DNA from: Euryodendron excelsum
Lineage: Eukaryota > Streptophyta > Magnoliopsida > Ericales > Pentaphylacaceae
Assembly: GCA_033060915.1 (NCBI GenBank)
Contig: CM065379.1
Span: 34,449,318 to 34,513,317, forward strand
Direction of reading: 5' to 3'
Length of the DNA: 64,000 nucleotides
Position 1 is the first letter of the stretch. Each line of letters starts with the position of its first letter. Below the pieces are notes generated by a model that saw only the letters and a list, made by a program, of their open reading frames with translations, searched no databases and was not told the DNA's origin. Both the position numbers and the translations under genes were made by a program. Shown here in pieces: positions 34,293-46,700 of the stretch.

Positions 34293-37200
34293 CTTTTCGT
34301 ATCTAATCTCAAATCTACTCCCAGAATAATGAGATATTTTGTTTGGTCAACAACTTCAAATCCATACAGTTAATTGGTATATGAGAATTATGACTAGCAG
34401 TATGGTCCTTGGCTCCTTGCTATTCTACGTGCCCCATGCTACTCAAGTTCTCTATTCTCAGCAAAAGAAACAGCTTAAGCTAGATCATTAAATAATGAAC
34501 CATTGGTTCCAAGACGTCTGGCTATTAAACGTTGATCCAATTGTAGGAATCCATCAAAAAAAACAAAATCCACGGTGATGAAGGCTCAAATTAACTGCTT
34601 TTACTATGGGCACTTTACACTGATTTTTACCCCACAACGGACATATTGCATGTACAAAGTGCCAAATATTTAAAAGAAAGGACAATTTTCTCAAGGTCGA
34701 CAGTTGAAATTAATAAAATAATTATATTTGTCATAACGAAGCAAAGATACGATTGAATTTCAGGAATCTGTTTCATTAGCAAGTGACTCAATCAAAGGAC
34801 AAAGTAGTAATCACAAATAAGAAATATGAGACAGAAAAAATAGAAAAAAGATAAAGCAACATGCTTGGTTTCATGGACTCTTCTAAATAATTTAATTGGG
34901 AAGTATCCATGTTGGACACACATGACCTGGGTATGACAATGAGATATGCACCCAACATGTCTAGTAAGGCATGCAACATCGAGTGTATTTGATAATTGGA
35001 ATTACCACATAAGTATGTCTCAAACTTTCTTATTATTTTCCTTTTCTAATAGCTAGGATGCCTTCAAAAAAAAAATCAAGTGCACATGCTAAATACTCTA
35101 ATTGCCTGAACACACCATCTTCCTAAGAAATAAAAGAATAATACTGAACAATTTGAACCAGCACCCACGCCCCATGTCTCAGGATTGGGATCAGGTAGAT
35201 CTGATGCCTAGATGCATACTCACAACGAAATCTAAAATCTGTACCAAAGTCCCAATAATATATAAGGGGTAAATGGTTTGATATGATCCACTGAAGATAT
35301 TTGAATACCAAAATTTGTGGTTCAAGGCATGTGGATTGAAAAACTGAATTGACAAATGTGTCTAACCTAACTTTGTGATTTTTTTGGCAATTTTTAACCT
35401 GCTCCTATAATTCGAAAGACCACACCCATTAACTCTTCAATTGGAACATTTTAAACTTCGATATTGGAAGTCATCCAAGGTCATGCAAAAGTTAGAAGCT
35501 CACATTAATAATGAAACCTGTAATAGTCAATCAATACTTAATGAAAAATGGATATATCAGAAGTCAACAAAAAGAGCTGATTAGGGGAACATTGCACTAG
35601 CCAGTGAATACACAAGGCTAAAGGTGTTAGAGGTATACATCTAATGAGGAGTTTTGGACAACAACCTTGAAACCTTTTCTTCGGGAAACCTAATAAAAGG
35701 GGACCAACTTGGATGCACCTTCTTGAAAAATCTTTGGCTATCACATTGAGAAAGAACAGCGAAGAATATTGAAGCTCCAATCGATATGTGTTCAATGTGT
35801 ACCAAGCTTTAACACGCAAATCCAAAACAATGCTTCAAAGAAAACAAAACCAGAAAATGAAGCTTCTAGAAACAGGAATGACATTAGCTGAAGGTTTTTT
35901 TGCTGCATTTAAAAGGGACCACAGCTCGCACCACTGATCTCAACACCGTTTCCACCAAAATATTTAGAGATAAACAGCTCTCCAAATGGTTTTTAACTCT
36001 CATTGCCTAGAATACTTCTAGTTTTTAATAATTCTAAAAATAATTATCCGGTTTCAAAAAGTGCTGTAAACATGTATAGTGAATGGAAAACTAAAAGTAT
36101 GTAACACGTGCAAATGGGCCTTAAAATAACCAGATGATCTAAAAACAAAAAAAAAAAAAAAAAAATCTCCAATACTAGTAAGAGAGCACCTAGAGAAGTA
36201 AATAAGGATAAAATACGCTCCAAAGAAAAATGGGACAAGAATTGATTTACATTGTGCATCTTGGAGAATAATAAAATAAATAAATGGGACAATAGTATCA
36301 AAATGTATAGTCAGCAGACCCAGCACATAAGAAACTTCAATTCAAACGTTGTTTCTTGCCCATCACAACAGAGCACAACTTATTGAACTCATTGTACATT
36401 TATAGAACCAAACATTCCTTCTCTAATTATATCTTCGAAGGCATTCCCCATATCATCCAATATACATACATCAATATATACGCACATATAGGTAGGTAAA
36501 TATACAAGATAAAAACTGAGACAATCAGAGACAGAAATTGTTCGGCGTCTCGAAATTAGAAATGCAATCCGAACGGCAACATATGATTTTACCAAATATA
36601 AGTACTTGGACAATAGTTTGTTCACAAAATCTGTGAAATCAATATACGTATGGATATACATATATGTATGTATTTAAATGAAATGATGAGAATATTAGAA
36701 GAGATAGGTTACGGAGTTTAAAAATCACCTGTTTGATTCGCAAATTTGAGTTAGGCCTTTGCCTGAAACGATGGGATGATGGTAGAAGAAGAAGAAGCAA
36801 GCGGAGGACCAGTGAGTGATTTACCGACGAAACAAACCAAGGCTGACCTTGGCTTTGAGCGGGGCTGGGCGGGTCGGGTTCGAGTTCAAGTTCGGGTTGG
36901 GGTTCGAGCAACACTATTCATTTTTAAATGAATTCTGACTTATAAAATTTTTAAAATTTTCATTATAAATTTAGTTTTTAATCAATTTTTTTAAATAATT
37001 CTATTAAATATTATTACTATTTTTCCACAATAACTCCTGAATCACGAATTATTTTGACTCAATTTGTCATTATGTGTCAAAGTTTCAAACTATTAACTTC
37101 TCAAGTTCTCAGACCAAAAAGAAAAAATACTGCAAGTTCTCACAACAATAAAAGATAAATAAATAACTATCTGAATAACATTCAATGGAAATAAAATAAA

Positions 37201-37411
37201 AAAAAAAAAAAAAGAAAAAGACGTAAAATAAGTGAATACCTAACATTGGAGGAAGAAATAACAAAATAGGCTAAATGAACCTACATACACTTATACACAA
37301 AAGCATATTAATATATAAACTATTATAATAAGCAAACAGCAGGTTTGGTGAAGCTTTTATGAAGTTGTCTTACATTTTGATCTTATAATACGCTTAATTT
37401 CTAATTATTTC

Positions 37412-38176
37412 AAAAAGGATAAATAATTATTTGTTCCTCCAATTTTATCTCTGATTTTAATGTTATCTCTTGACTTTTAATTATTCTATTTAAAACCTTT
37501 AACTTTTAAAAGTGAGTTAATATGGTCCAACATTTTAAATATGTAAGAAAAGTTAAGAGTTAATTACATTTTGACCATGACAAAGTATCATTTTTACTTG
37601 TTAAAATAAATCATGTGTAGACACTACTAACGGAAGAAATAAATTTTCAATCTTAACCTTTATGATCTGATACAATTTAAGATTATTTAGTTTTGAACAA
37701 ACAACCCCTAACTTGAATTTTAAGGCCACATTTGGTTTTATTATCGGTTCTTGTTTTTTAATTTATTTTTTTTATTATAAACTTTTATGATCGCTTTTAG
37801 TAAATAGTTTTTGAAAATAGAAAAAATATTTTTTGGGTATTTGAAAACTATTTTTATATGTAGATGAAATCTATACAAAACCAATAGTGTAGTGGATGTT
37901 TCCATTATTTTTGTTTCTAGAAATGCGAAAACAATACCGAACGCATGTTTAGAGAGTGAAAATGTAACGTTTTCTAGTTTATTAGGGTATAATGATATTG
38001 AGTCATAGTTTAGATGGTCAAAGTATACTTAGTTCTAAATTTTTCTCATCTAGTTTAAAATGTTATACTAAATTGACTTATTTTTCAAGAAGGTTTAAAT
38101 ACAATAAATAAAAGTTGAGAAATAACATTGAAATTTGAGACAGAGTTTGAAGGACAAAATAATTATTTACCCTTTT
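37412..38176. mobile_element. Foldback element with long terminal inverted repeats
   Basis: The left end (AAAAGGATAAATAATTATTT, then GTTCCTCCAATTTTATCTC and AATGTTATCTCTTGACTTTT) reappears as reverse complement at the right end (38085-38176, ending AATAATTATTTACCCTTTT). The arms are 80 bp or more and imperfect, with about 600 bp between them. No coding region. The class (Mutator-like or other foldback) cannot be told, because no clean duplication was found. Confidence 0.6.
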
Positions 38177-38559
38177 AAGAATTGTGTTAAAGGGTAGAAA
38201 TATAAGTTTAATAAGTCTTTTTAGAAACTACCACTAGCACACATAGAACTTAAAAATTATACCCGTTACATCTAATATCATGCACGTATGTGTGGTACCC
38301 ACTTCTACTATATTTTTGCTTATTCATGCTTAAATATCAGGTTTGTATACTGTTCAAAACCCTTAATTATCTTGCCAATGATCTCGTGAGCCAAATGTGG
38401 AACATCTATGTAAAGAGGCAAATGGAGATTGTACTTCATCTTCGTTGATAAAAGCCATCAAGACTGTCCAGCTCGACATTAAGCTTTTGATCAACCATGA
38501 TGCTCCCTACAAGTTATAGCTTGTCCCCTTTATGTTCTAACAATTCTCCATTAATGTAA

Positions 38560-39020
38560 AGCCCCCGAGGGTTGCATAAAGGTCTAAAATCGATCGGACC
38601 CCGGACATGATCTGCTTCAAGCCGAATCTAGCATGGCATGACACCACTTGATGCGAAACACCTCAAGCTTGATAAATAGGCCTAGGCTAGTAAGGCATGA
38701 CACGGATACATGCACTAGAACAAGTATTAGCACAAGCACGAACATGGCATGGGCTGAACAAACAATTTTTTTAAAATTAAAAAAAATACCCCAAAATGAC
38801 CAAAATAGCATAAAATGGGTTAGGTCAACATGGACACAATCCGTTAAAACATACGGATCATGCGTGGCATGGCACAGCTTGAGCCCGAACTATGTCAAGT
38901 CTAGGTTTAGCATGGGCACAACATGGAATTTAAATAAGTCAGGCTAGGCCAAACACGAAGCACGATGGATCCAAATTAAAATGAGTTTGGGTTGGGCTGG
39001 CATAACCCGTTTGACACCTT
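38560..39020. mobile_element. Degenerate MITE-like repeat
   Basis: Repeated words such as GGCATGACAC, GGCATGGCACA and GCACAAGCACGAACATGG fill the segment, and the right side ends CATAACCCGTTTGACACC. These resemble the internal sequence of a common hAT-like plant MITE. A matching left terminus is not found, so it may be truncated. Confidence 0.35.
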
Positions 39021-39052
39021 TGGAATTGCAATATGTGTATTCAGGTACATAA

Positions 39053-39056
<4 letters not shown>

Positions 39057-39089
<33 letters not shown>
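39057..39089. repeat. (AG)n microsatellite
   Basis: About 16 uninterrupted AG units. Confidence 0.9.
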
Positions 39090-39092
<3 letters not shown>

Positions 39093-39339
39093 ATATTTTA
39101 GGGCAATTATAAAATCATAATCTTCAAGAGGGAAGCTACTAAAACTTGAAGAAAATAAAAACTCAAAGATGTTAGATTTGATATACCCCTCTATATATAC
39201 TAGTAGCTTCCCTTTGTGAGGGGTGAGAGTGATACATTGGAAGAAATTAATTAAAAATTATGGGTTCTATCATGTGTTTTCCTCTCTCCCTTTTTTGGCT
39301 CTCTCCACGATTTGCAATTAAATATTAAACTATGGATAG

Positions 39340-40930
39340 GTTTAGATTGTTGGCCCAAGAAGAGTGGTGAATTGGATTTTAAAAATAATCACAAATAATT
39401 TTAACTAAAAATTAATTAAGCAATCTAATTAAACAATCTTATAGCAAAATTAAAGTGTGTGTGCAATGTGTTCAGGCAATCTCAAACAAAAAATGAAAAA
39501 TAAAGCACAAAATAAACATAATGATTCACCGAGGTTCAACTATAACTCGTGACCTTTGTCCTCACCCTCAAGAACCCCCTTGAAAGCTCTTCTACTATGC
39601 AATGAAGAATTACAAAGCAAGTGCTAGTTGACCAAGTGTCTAGCTCACTTCTTACAAGAGCTCTTCCCAAGTTCTCAAATCTCCTTAAGTGATTTGGTTT
39701 AAACTTCACTCAAACTTACAAATATTTTTAACAAAAATACTCAAACTCACCCAAATTGAGTAAATGAGGTTTACACGAAGTATCTCTCTCAAAAAGTGGA
39801 TATAATAAGTGTAAGATCAGTAAATGCCCCAATATCTCAGCAAAGCAACTGTAGCAGCTAGGGCTTAGGCCTTCAGATTTGATTCTGCACTTGAAGGTGT
39901 GTACTCTCTATGTATAAATGTTGTGGAGGTCTTCTATATATGTCTTAGCTTTGATTCTAGTCGTTGGAGGTAGTTGGAGTTACTTTAAATGCAAGATTAG
40001 AGTTGTAGAATGTTTAAAAATATAACCATTACAGTGTCATGGGTTAACCCTTCGGCTGTATGTGTCGATTCCTTTCCTGTTCTAAACACTACTCTTTAAG
40101 CAATCTATCTCTGTATGTCAACTCTTAATGGACTAAGTGTCGACTCCTTTAAATTTTAACATGTATCTCTAAGGCACTGTCTCGATGTGTCGACTCTTTA
40201 AGAATATTTTCAAAGTCATGCAATCTATCTCGATATGTCGACTCTTGTAGGCTCACGTGTCGACCCTTTTAAGAGCATTTTTAAAGTCATGCAATCTGTT
40301 TCAATGTGTCGACTCTTGATGAACTAAATGTCAACTCCTAGAATGCATATGTCGACTCTTGCCAATTCCATATGCTCAGGTTCAAACTACTATCTTCATG
40401 TGTCAACTCCTAGAGTAGATGTGTCAACTCTTGCCAATTTTATAGGCTTCATTTTGCAGTACTTCTTCAACCTTCTTCCAATCCTTCAAGTACCTCAATG
40501 ATATTCTAGATTAGGCTTCTAAGACTTTGAAATGTCTTATTTTATGTATGTTGTTCTTTAAGAACTTCTTCAATCAATCATAGCTTCACTTGGTTTGTTA
40601 AGACTTCATCAAATTTTTCAAAAGATCTTTCAAGACTTTTTATATTCACTTCACTCAGTCTTTAGCACCTTCAATCTCTTCGAGATGGGATCTTTTCAAT
40701 TTGAGTATATATAGGACTCTTCAATCCATATAGCTTCTTCTATCTTCTTCAAGGTTTCAACACACTTTTCAAATCTTCTTGACAAGCTTCACAAATTCTT
40801 CAATGCATTCAAGGTATTAAGCTTCAAGTCATAGTCTAATTAATACATGATATAATCTACACACTAAGTAAAGTAATTAGATATTAAACAAAAGTTTGAT
40901 ACAATCAAAATCAAGACATGAAGTCAACAG
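39340..40930. mobile_element. LTR-like debris with repeated TGTCGACTC motif
   Basis: The text around 39350 (TTGGCCCAAGAAGAGTGGTGAATTGG) resembles the start of a common plant LTR. From about 40060 to 40450 the motif TGTCGACTCxT or TGTCAACTC recurs roughly ten times at irregular spacing, in tandemly degenerate units of about 70-100 bp. There is no internal domain and neither end is certain. Confidence 0.4.
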
Positions 40931-43039
40931 AGATGTTGAGGGGTACCGATGATTCTGTTGAAATGTGGTGCCTTCAAAACTTGCACATATTTCTCTTTTT
41001 TTTTAGTCTGTCTTCATTTATATGTTTATACTCTAAAGTATCTATGTTATTCATGAGGATTTTACCACATTGAAATTTATTTTTAAAATTTCAAAAATAA
41101 AAATGTATGGACATATAAATGTTCTGTGTATGGTATTTGACATATGAATTGTCAATTTGGATAAACTTAGTTGATTTTTTTCTTCAACATAATTTGTATA
41201 AAAAACAAAAAAGAGGGGGGGGGGGGGGTGGGAAGGAGATGATTGCTCTATGGTCCCCACGGAGAAGCCTCTTGAAAATATTTAAATTGAGGCAATGATA
41301 CAAGTTGCAGTAGAGTAGTCCAAACAGCAAAATAGTAGTATGACTAATGCACACCTAGGTTTATGCTAGTCTTATAAAGTTAGTCATTGGTGATTATTTA
41401 TATTTGTAAAGGGAAAGTTTTGTTGGGTTTTGTTTGGTAATTCATGAATTGCATTTGTGGTAATGTTTCTGCTTCCAATGAGAGACAATCCAATAAAGGG
41501 TCATCAAAGTTACATGTGCCTCAAGTTACTTACTTATATTGATGATTTTTCTTTTTCAAGACCTATTATGAGACAAAACATTGTATGATTAAAGCATAAC
41601 CAATCTGCTAAATGCCATACAATATGTACCATGCTTAATAATTGATTACTGCAATCTCTTAAGTGTCATTAAATTTGATTGGATTGTAAAGTTGTTTAAG
41701 GGAAGAATATCATATCGTGACAATCAAGTAGAAAGTTGGTATCTTATTTTGTTTATACATAACGTAGGTATGTGATCAATAAAATATAGAAAATTCTATT
41801 CTTACAAAAAATTTATACAAAATTTGCATACAAAATGATGTGATAGTAGCAATTTTGTATTTAAAAGCCATTATGGTGGGTATTTTATTTTGAAGTGAAA
41901 GGCTCTCATTAAAACACATCATTTTGTCTATAAATTTTGTATGAATTTTTTGTTTGTATAGAATTACCGATAAGATATTACCTATAACATAGATGAAATA
42001 GAACATACAAGAGCTACTATCATTTATCCTATAATGTGAATGAGGGCCCCAAAGTGGTCACACTTTGAAATGTCATCACATATTCATACTCCCATTATTT
42101 CTTAGTATTATTGGCTTTGTAAGTAATAATTTTTCTGATTTTATCTGCAACATATGAATATACGGACATAATAAACTTTGCAAACTTCTAAATGTGTTGC
42201 TAATTTGTTGCAACTGCAAACAGTGACGTTCAATGAAGGATTATTAGGGTTAAATGCAATACTTATTATTCATAATTTCATTCTACGTGTCCTTTGTCAT
42301 GCATTTGTCCAAGCTTCCTATTTTTCATAATATCAGGTCCCTCTATCTCTCTCTTTGCATATGTTTAAACATATTACGGGAGGTTTTTTTGTACATAAGT
42401 ATGTCACATGGCAGCTAGGTCACCACGTCAACACTATGTTGACTGGGTCAAATCGATTAGCTGAGGGATGGTCCTACTCCCCATTAACTATCAAAAAGAG
42501 GGGAAATGGGTTGGGACTTGTGCCCAAAGTCAGCAACCCCGACCCATTAGCAGGAAAATGGTCTATGACTATCTGGAGTAGGGGACAAGCCTGATTAACT
42601 GAGTCACAACTGTTGGAAAAACACTAATTTGAGGCAATTAATATGTGGGACCCATACCTCCGTTTAAGTGGGTCCATGGTGCGTTGGATTAACCTCTGTG
42701 AGGAGATTAATTCCATGTATTTACTTGCTCAAATCCATTAAGGATTGAATGAGTTATTGGTTTCCAAAGTGGTCAACATAACCATGAAAAACTAGAAGTT
42801 GCAAAGGTTTATCCCATATTGAAATTTTAAATGGAAGATGATGTGCATATAAAGCCAAGACTTGAAGGTGGGTTTGGGCCGTAAGGGGCACCTCAATTTT
42901 GTGGAAAGGGGAGGTGCTGCGGACTGCGAAATTTTTCATGACCAAGCTATAGTGCATACGCAAAATACCAAAAAAACTAATCTGATTAGTAAAGACTAAT
43001 CTACGTAATTAGAATCATATCTTTAAGATCGCTCTGGTT
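40931..43039. other. AT-rich intergenic DNA with one MITE and a G run
   Basis: Apart from the small MITE at 41788-41955 and a G run at about 41216-41228, no gene or known repeat is recognised. The 42350-42970 part is less AT-rich and has LTR-like words (for example TGTTGGAAAAACAC at 42612), but no paired end. Confidence 0.35.
41788..41955 (-). mobile_element. Small AT-rich foldback MITE, copy 2
   Basis: The reverse complement aligns end to end with 22543-22693. Its arms, AAAAATTTATACAAAATTTG and CAAAATTTATAGACAAAA on opposite strands, make a clearer inverted repeat than in copy 1. Confidence 0.55.
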
Positions 43040-43717
43040 TGATCCCAAATAACAGCAGGTATGAATTTTGAAATCCTTCTGCTTTGATCTCGAATAGCAA
43101 GCAACAGCGACAAGCATGAATCAATTACTTGAACTCAACATTCGGACTTCTACTGTATCCCTCGTATACACTTTACTCCAGAGAGAGTGGGTTTGCAGCT
43201 GCTAGGGTATCTCTTTCTCATAAAAACATATATATCTCAATAATGAGCAAATGTCATCTTAACTGCTTTAGAGTGCGTATATATAGAGGTTACAGCAGGG
43301 AGTATATGATTAGTACAACTAGACCTCCATATGCAAATAAAGATTACTAATCCAACCAGGATTAATCCCTATTTACGTAAATTATAATTTATATCACTAA
43401 TGAATTATAATTGCACTCCTTGTCATATTAGGAATTATATTTTGAGTTTCATATTATTAAATGTTTATTTATCTCCCCACGTTAAGATTACAGATACCTG
43501 TCTATCAAATTAAATTACTGATAATTAAATTTAATAGACTTATTTAATTCTTTGAGACTTTCCATTTAACTTATTTGATATGTCGAATTCATAATCTACC
43601 TGCAGAATTTGACATAATCAAAACTTATAAACTTCCTCAATGGGGTATCATCAATCCCTATATCGAGCCGTGGATTCCATCAATAATTACTATTCACCAT
43701 ATACGTAATATTATTAT
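43040..43717 (-). mobile_element. Copia-like LTR remnant, distal part
   Basis: Read on the minus strand this continues from 49041-49580 once the solo LTR is removed. It contains a TATA-like CTCTATATATACGC (about 43273-43286) in the position of an LTR core promoter and ends in low-complexity TTAGTCTTTACTAATCAG text. The true end of the LTR was not fixed. Confidence 0.4.
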
Positions 43718-46700
43718 TGTTGCGCTTCAATTTTTGGACACCAAGTTCTTTTGGCTTGGAAAAAGCACGGTACTCTCTCGTTAGAACTCATCCTCCTAGA
43801 ATGACGAGTGCGATTAGGTTTGAACTAGAAATTGATTTGATTGAGGGCTTTCGGAAAAAGTTTGAGTTGTCACTTAACTTGATTAAGGTGAGTTAGGTCA
43901 CCTAAAACTAAATATAATCTGAAAATTAAACTTAGGGTTTTAGAAAAAAGTTTTGGAAAACTTTCTCAAGAGAGGATTTTTAAGAAAATAAGTTGTTTGG
44001 AAACCTTTGAAAAATTTTAAGCCCTTTTTCAAAATAATTCTATTTTGGTCTTTCGAAAACAAAAATCTATAGTTCGGGGGTTGGTTACGTGTAAAAAAGA
44101 TATCCTAAGATCATCACCCTACCTCGCTCTTTCGATACCTACATGTCTAATCATCCTTAATTCAATCACTTGAATAACTGGTTATTATTATCCACTTAAT
44201 ATTCACTTTAGAATTTTAAAAATGGAATCGGGTTATCACTTTTTGGATGAATGATGCATGATGCAAGTTTTGAGAAAAATGTTTGAAAACATGAAAGTTT
44301 TGAAGGGATTCGAAATAAAAATCTTGAATTGATGAAAAATTTTGAAAAGGGAAGTTGGGTTAAAATAAGGGTTATGACTGCACAATTTTAGGTTGCCTAT
44401 GCATCTCATTTGGCAAGAATCGAGTCATTCGTAGTTTGGGCAAGGGCCCGATAGAAAAGAGGCACATTGAGCCCATGGAAAAGTTTTGAAGACACATTGA
44501 GGTCTTTGGAAAAAAAAAAAGAGAATTAAGAAAAATGCCTTTGAAATAGGACTTGGAATTTTTGAAGTATTTTTGAAATTGAGATTGAAGATGATTTTGA
44601 GTGTTTTTAGGATTAACTTAAGGGAGTTTTGAAATGTTTTTGAAACAACTCAATGGAGTTTTTGGAAATGCTTTGAAATAACTCAATGGAGTTTTTGGAA
44701 ATGCTTTGAAACAACTCAAGAGAGTTTTGGAAAGGTTTGGAATAACTCAAGGGAGTTTTGAAAATATCTTGAAGTCTTGTTTTAAAAACTTTGGAGATAG
44801 AGTTTGGATTAAAAATACTCTAGTGAACTTGTCTTCGAAAAGCTTTTGAAAATAGTTTTTTGGATACCTTATAAAAGACATGTGTAACATTTGATCACCT
44901 TTAAGAAGTTAGTCATTGAAGAACTAAGCTCTCCTTTGGGCTATGAGTTCTGAAAACATGTTTGGAAAAGGGGCTAAAAACTTTCTTTTTTGTTTTCAAA
45001 ACTTTAGGGTTATAGAGTCATTCTTGAATATCTCACTTATACTTGACCAATCCTCACCATGGAAGGATTAGGGTTGCTTTAAGAATGTGATGTTTGAAAA
45101 TCATTTTTGAAAAGGGGTTTTGAAAAACAGTTAGAGTTTGGGAACCCTAATATGAACAGCCTTGGAGGTTGTATTTTAATATATCACCCTCCCATGGAAT
45201 CCTTAATCATATAGGGTTAGGGACCTTTAAGGTCGTGAGTTCTTGAAAATATTTTACAAATAGTTTTTGGAAAATATTAAGTGTCTAGCCATTTTTATTG
45301 AGACAAGTTTAAAAAAACTTCTTGGAAGCATTTTTGAAGATAGAGTGTGGGAATATTTGAAAAGGTTTTGGAGTTGACTTTTGAAATCTTAAGAGAGTAG
45401 GATGTTTTTGAAAAGTATATTATGAAGATAGTTTTTGAGTTGAAAGATTATTTGAAAAGGGGTCCTTGAATTCGAACCTTAAAGCTTACTAACCTAGATT
45501 GGGTTGATCTAAGGTTGACTAACTTCAGTTAAGTTAACCTAGGGTTGGCTAACTAGGGTTAGGTTAACTTAGGGTTAAGGTGACATGGGATTAACTAACT
45601 AAGGTTAGGTTAACTTAGGGTTTGGTTAAGCTAGGGTCAAGTTAACCTAGGGTTGAAATGAGGTTTTGAACTAGGGTTTTCACCTAGTGGTTTTGGAAAA
45701 GTAGTTTTGAACTAGGGTTTCAACCTAGTGGTTTTGGGAAGGTGGTTTTATCATGAAACTTAAAAGTGTGTTTTGAAAAACCATTGTATGAAAACCACTT
45801 AAGTGAGTATTGGGGTCCTATGGTTGATATTTGAAAAACCACTCAAGAAAGGGTTGCCTTGCAACCATTTCACCCACTAACTCCAGAGAGCAAAACTTGT
45901 GAAAATCAACATTAAATAAGTAGTTTTGAAAACTTGAAAGTTAATGAGCATGATTCTTTAAAAATTGGTTTTGGAAAACCACCTTTAAGAGGTTGAAGAC
46001 CACTCTAAAAAATAGGGGTTCATATGGTTGATTTGAAGGAAACCACTTCAAAGAGGACTCCATGGGACCATTCCAACCACAATATTCAAGAGAACAAAAC
46101 TTTTAAAAATCAAGATGAAAATAATGGTTTAGGAAAATTATTTTTATACAAATTAAAGAGAGTGCAATTTTGAGAATCCTTTTTGAAGGGGATTGTTTTG
46201 AAAACCCTTTTGAAGTGAATAGAACCAACTCTAATGGACTAGGGTTCATATGGTCAAGATAATAGGAAGACTACTCAAGAGAAGGTTCCAAGAGACCATT
46301 TCAACTATAAAGTTTAAGAGAGTAAAATCCTTGAAAATTAACATAGAAGAAGAATGTTTGAAAGCCATTTTAGTGCAACTTTGAAAAGCAATGGAATGTA
46401 GGTTGCCAAATAAAGTTAAAGGATTTAAAAAGGGTTTTCTAAGGTGTGAAAATTGAGGGTTTAACCTAGGCTTTAAGGAACCAACTCTAGAATCATTTTT
46501 TTAGGGAATCATTTGAATATGGAGCTTTATGAATGATATAGAAAAGAGATAGTGAAATTTTTGGAAAAATGGTTGTGAATAGGAAAACAAAGCCAAGCAT
46601 ACAAAACATGAACAAGATAACCATATGCAAAAGGGTCATGGAATCATACAAGGCTAGTGGCTTTACTAAATTGCAAGGTGCTCCAAGGCCAAACCATCTT

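Larger units (their letters stand above)
30888..36915 (-). other. Possible 5' UTR intron and first exon of the ALG13-like gene
   Basis: On the minus strand an acceptor-like TTGCTCAG lies at 30889, 39 bases before the ATG. A GC-richer block at about 36730-36915 ends in AATCAAACAG/GTGATT, a good donor at 36729. Together they could be a non-coding first exon joined over about 5.8 kb. The block also holds CT-rich text typical of plant leaders. This is inference from two splice-like sites only. The intervening DNA is mostly transposon remnants (LINE, SINE, hAT MITE) and AT-rich sequence, and 34300-36600 shows nothing recognisable. Confidence 0.25.

Noticed and set aside
40060..40450. Regularly recurring TGTCGACTC as a possible CRISPR-like or regulatory array
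   Set aside because: Spacing is irregular, units are degenerate and the setting is LTR debris in a plant nuclear genome.
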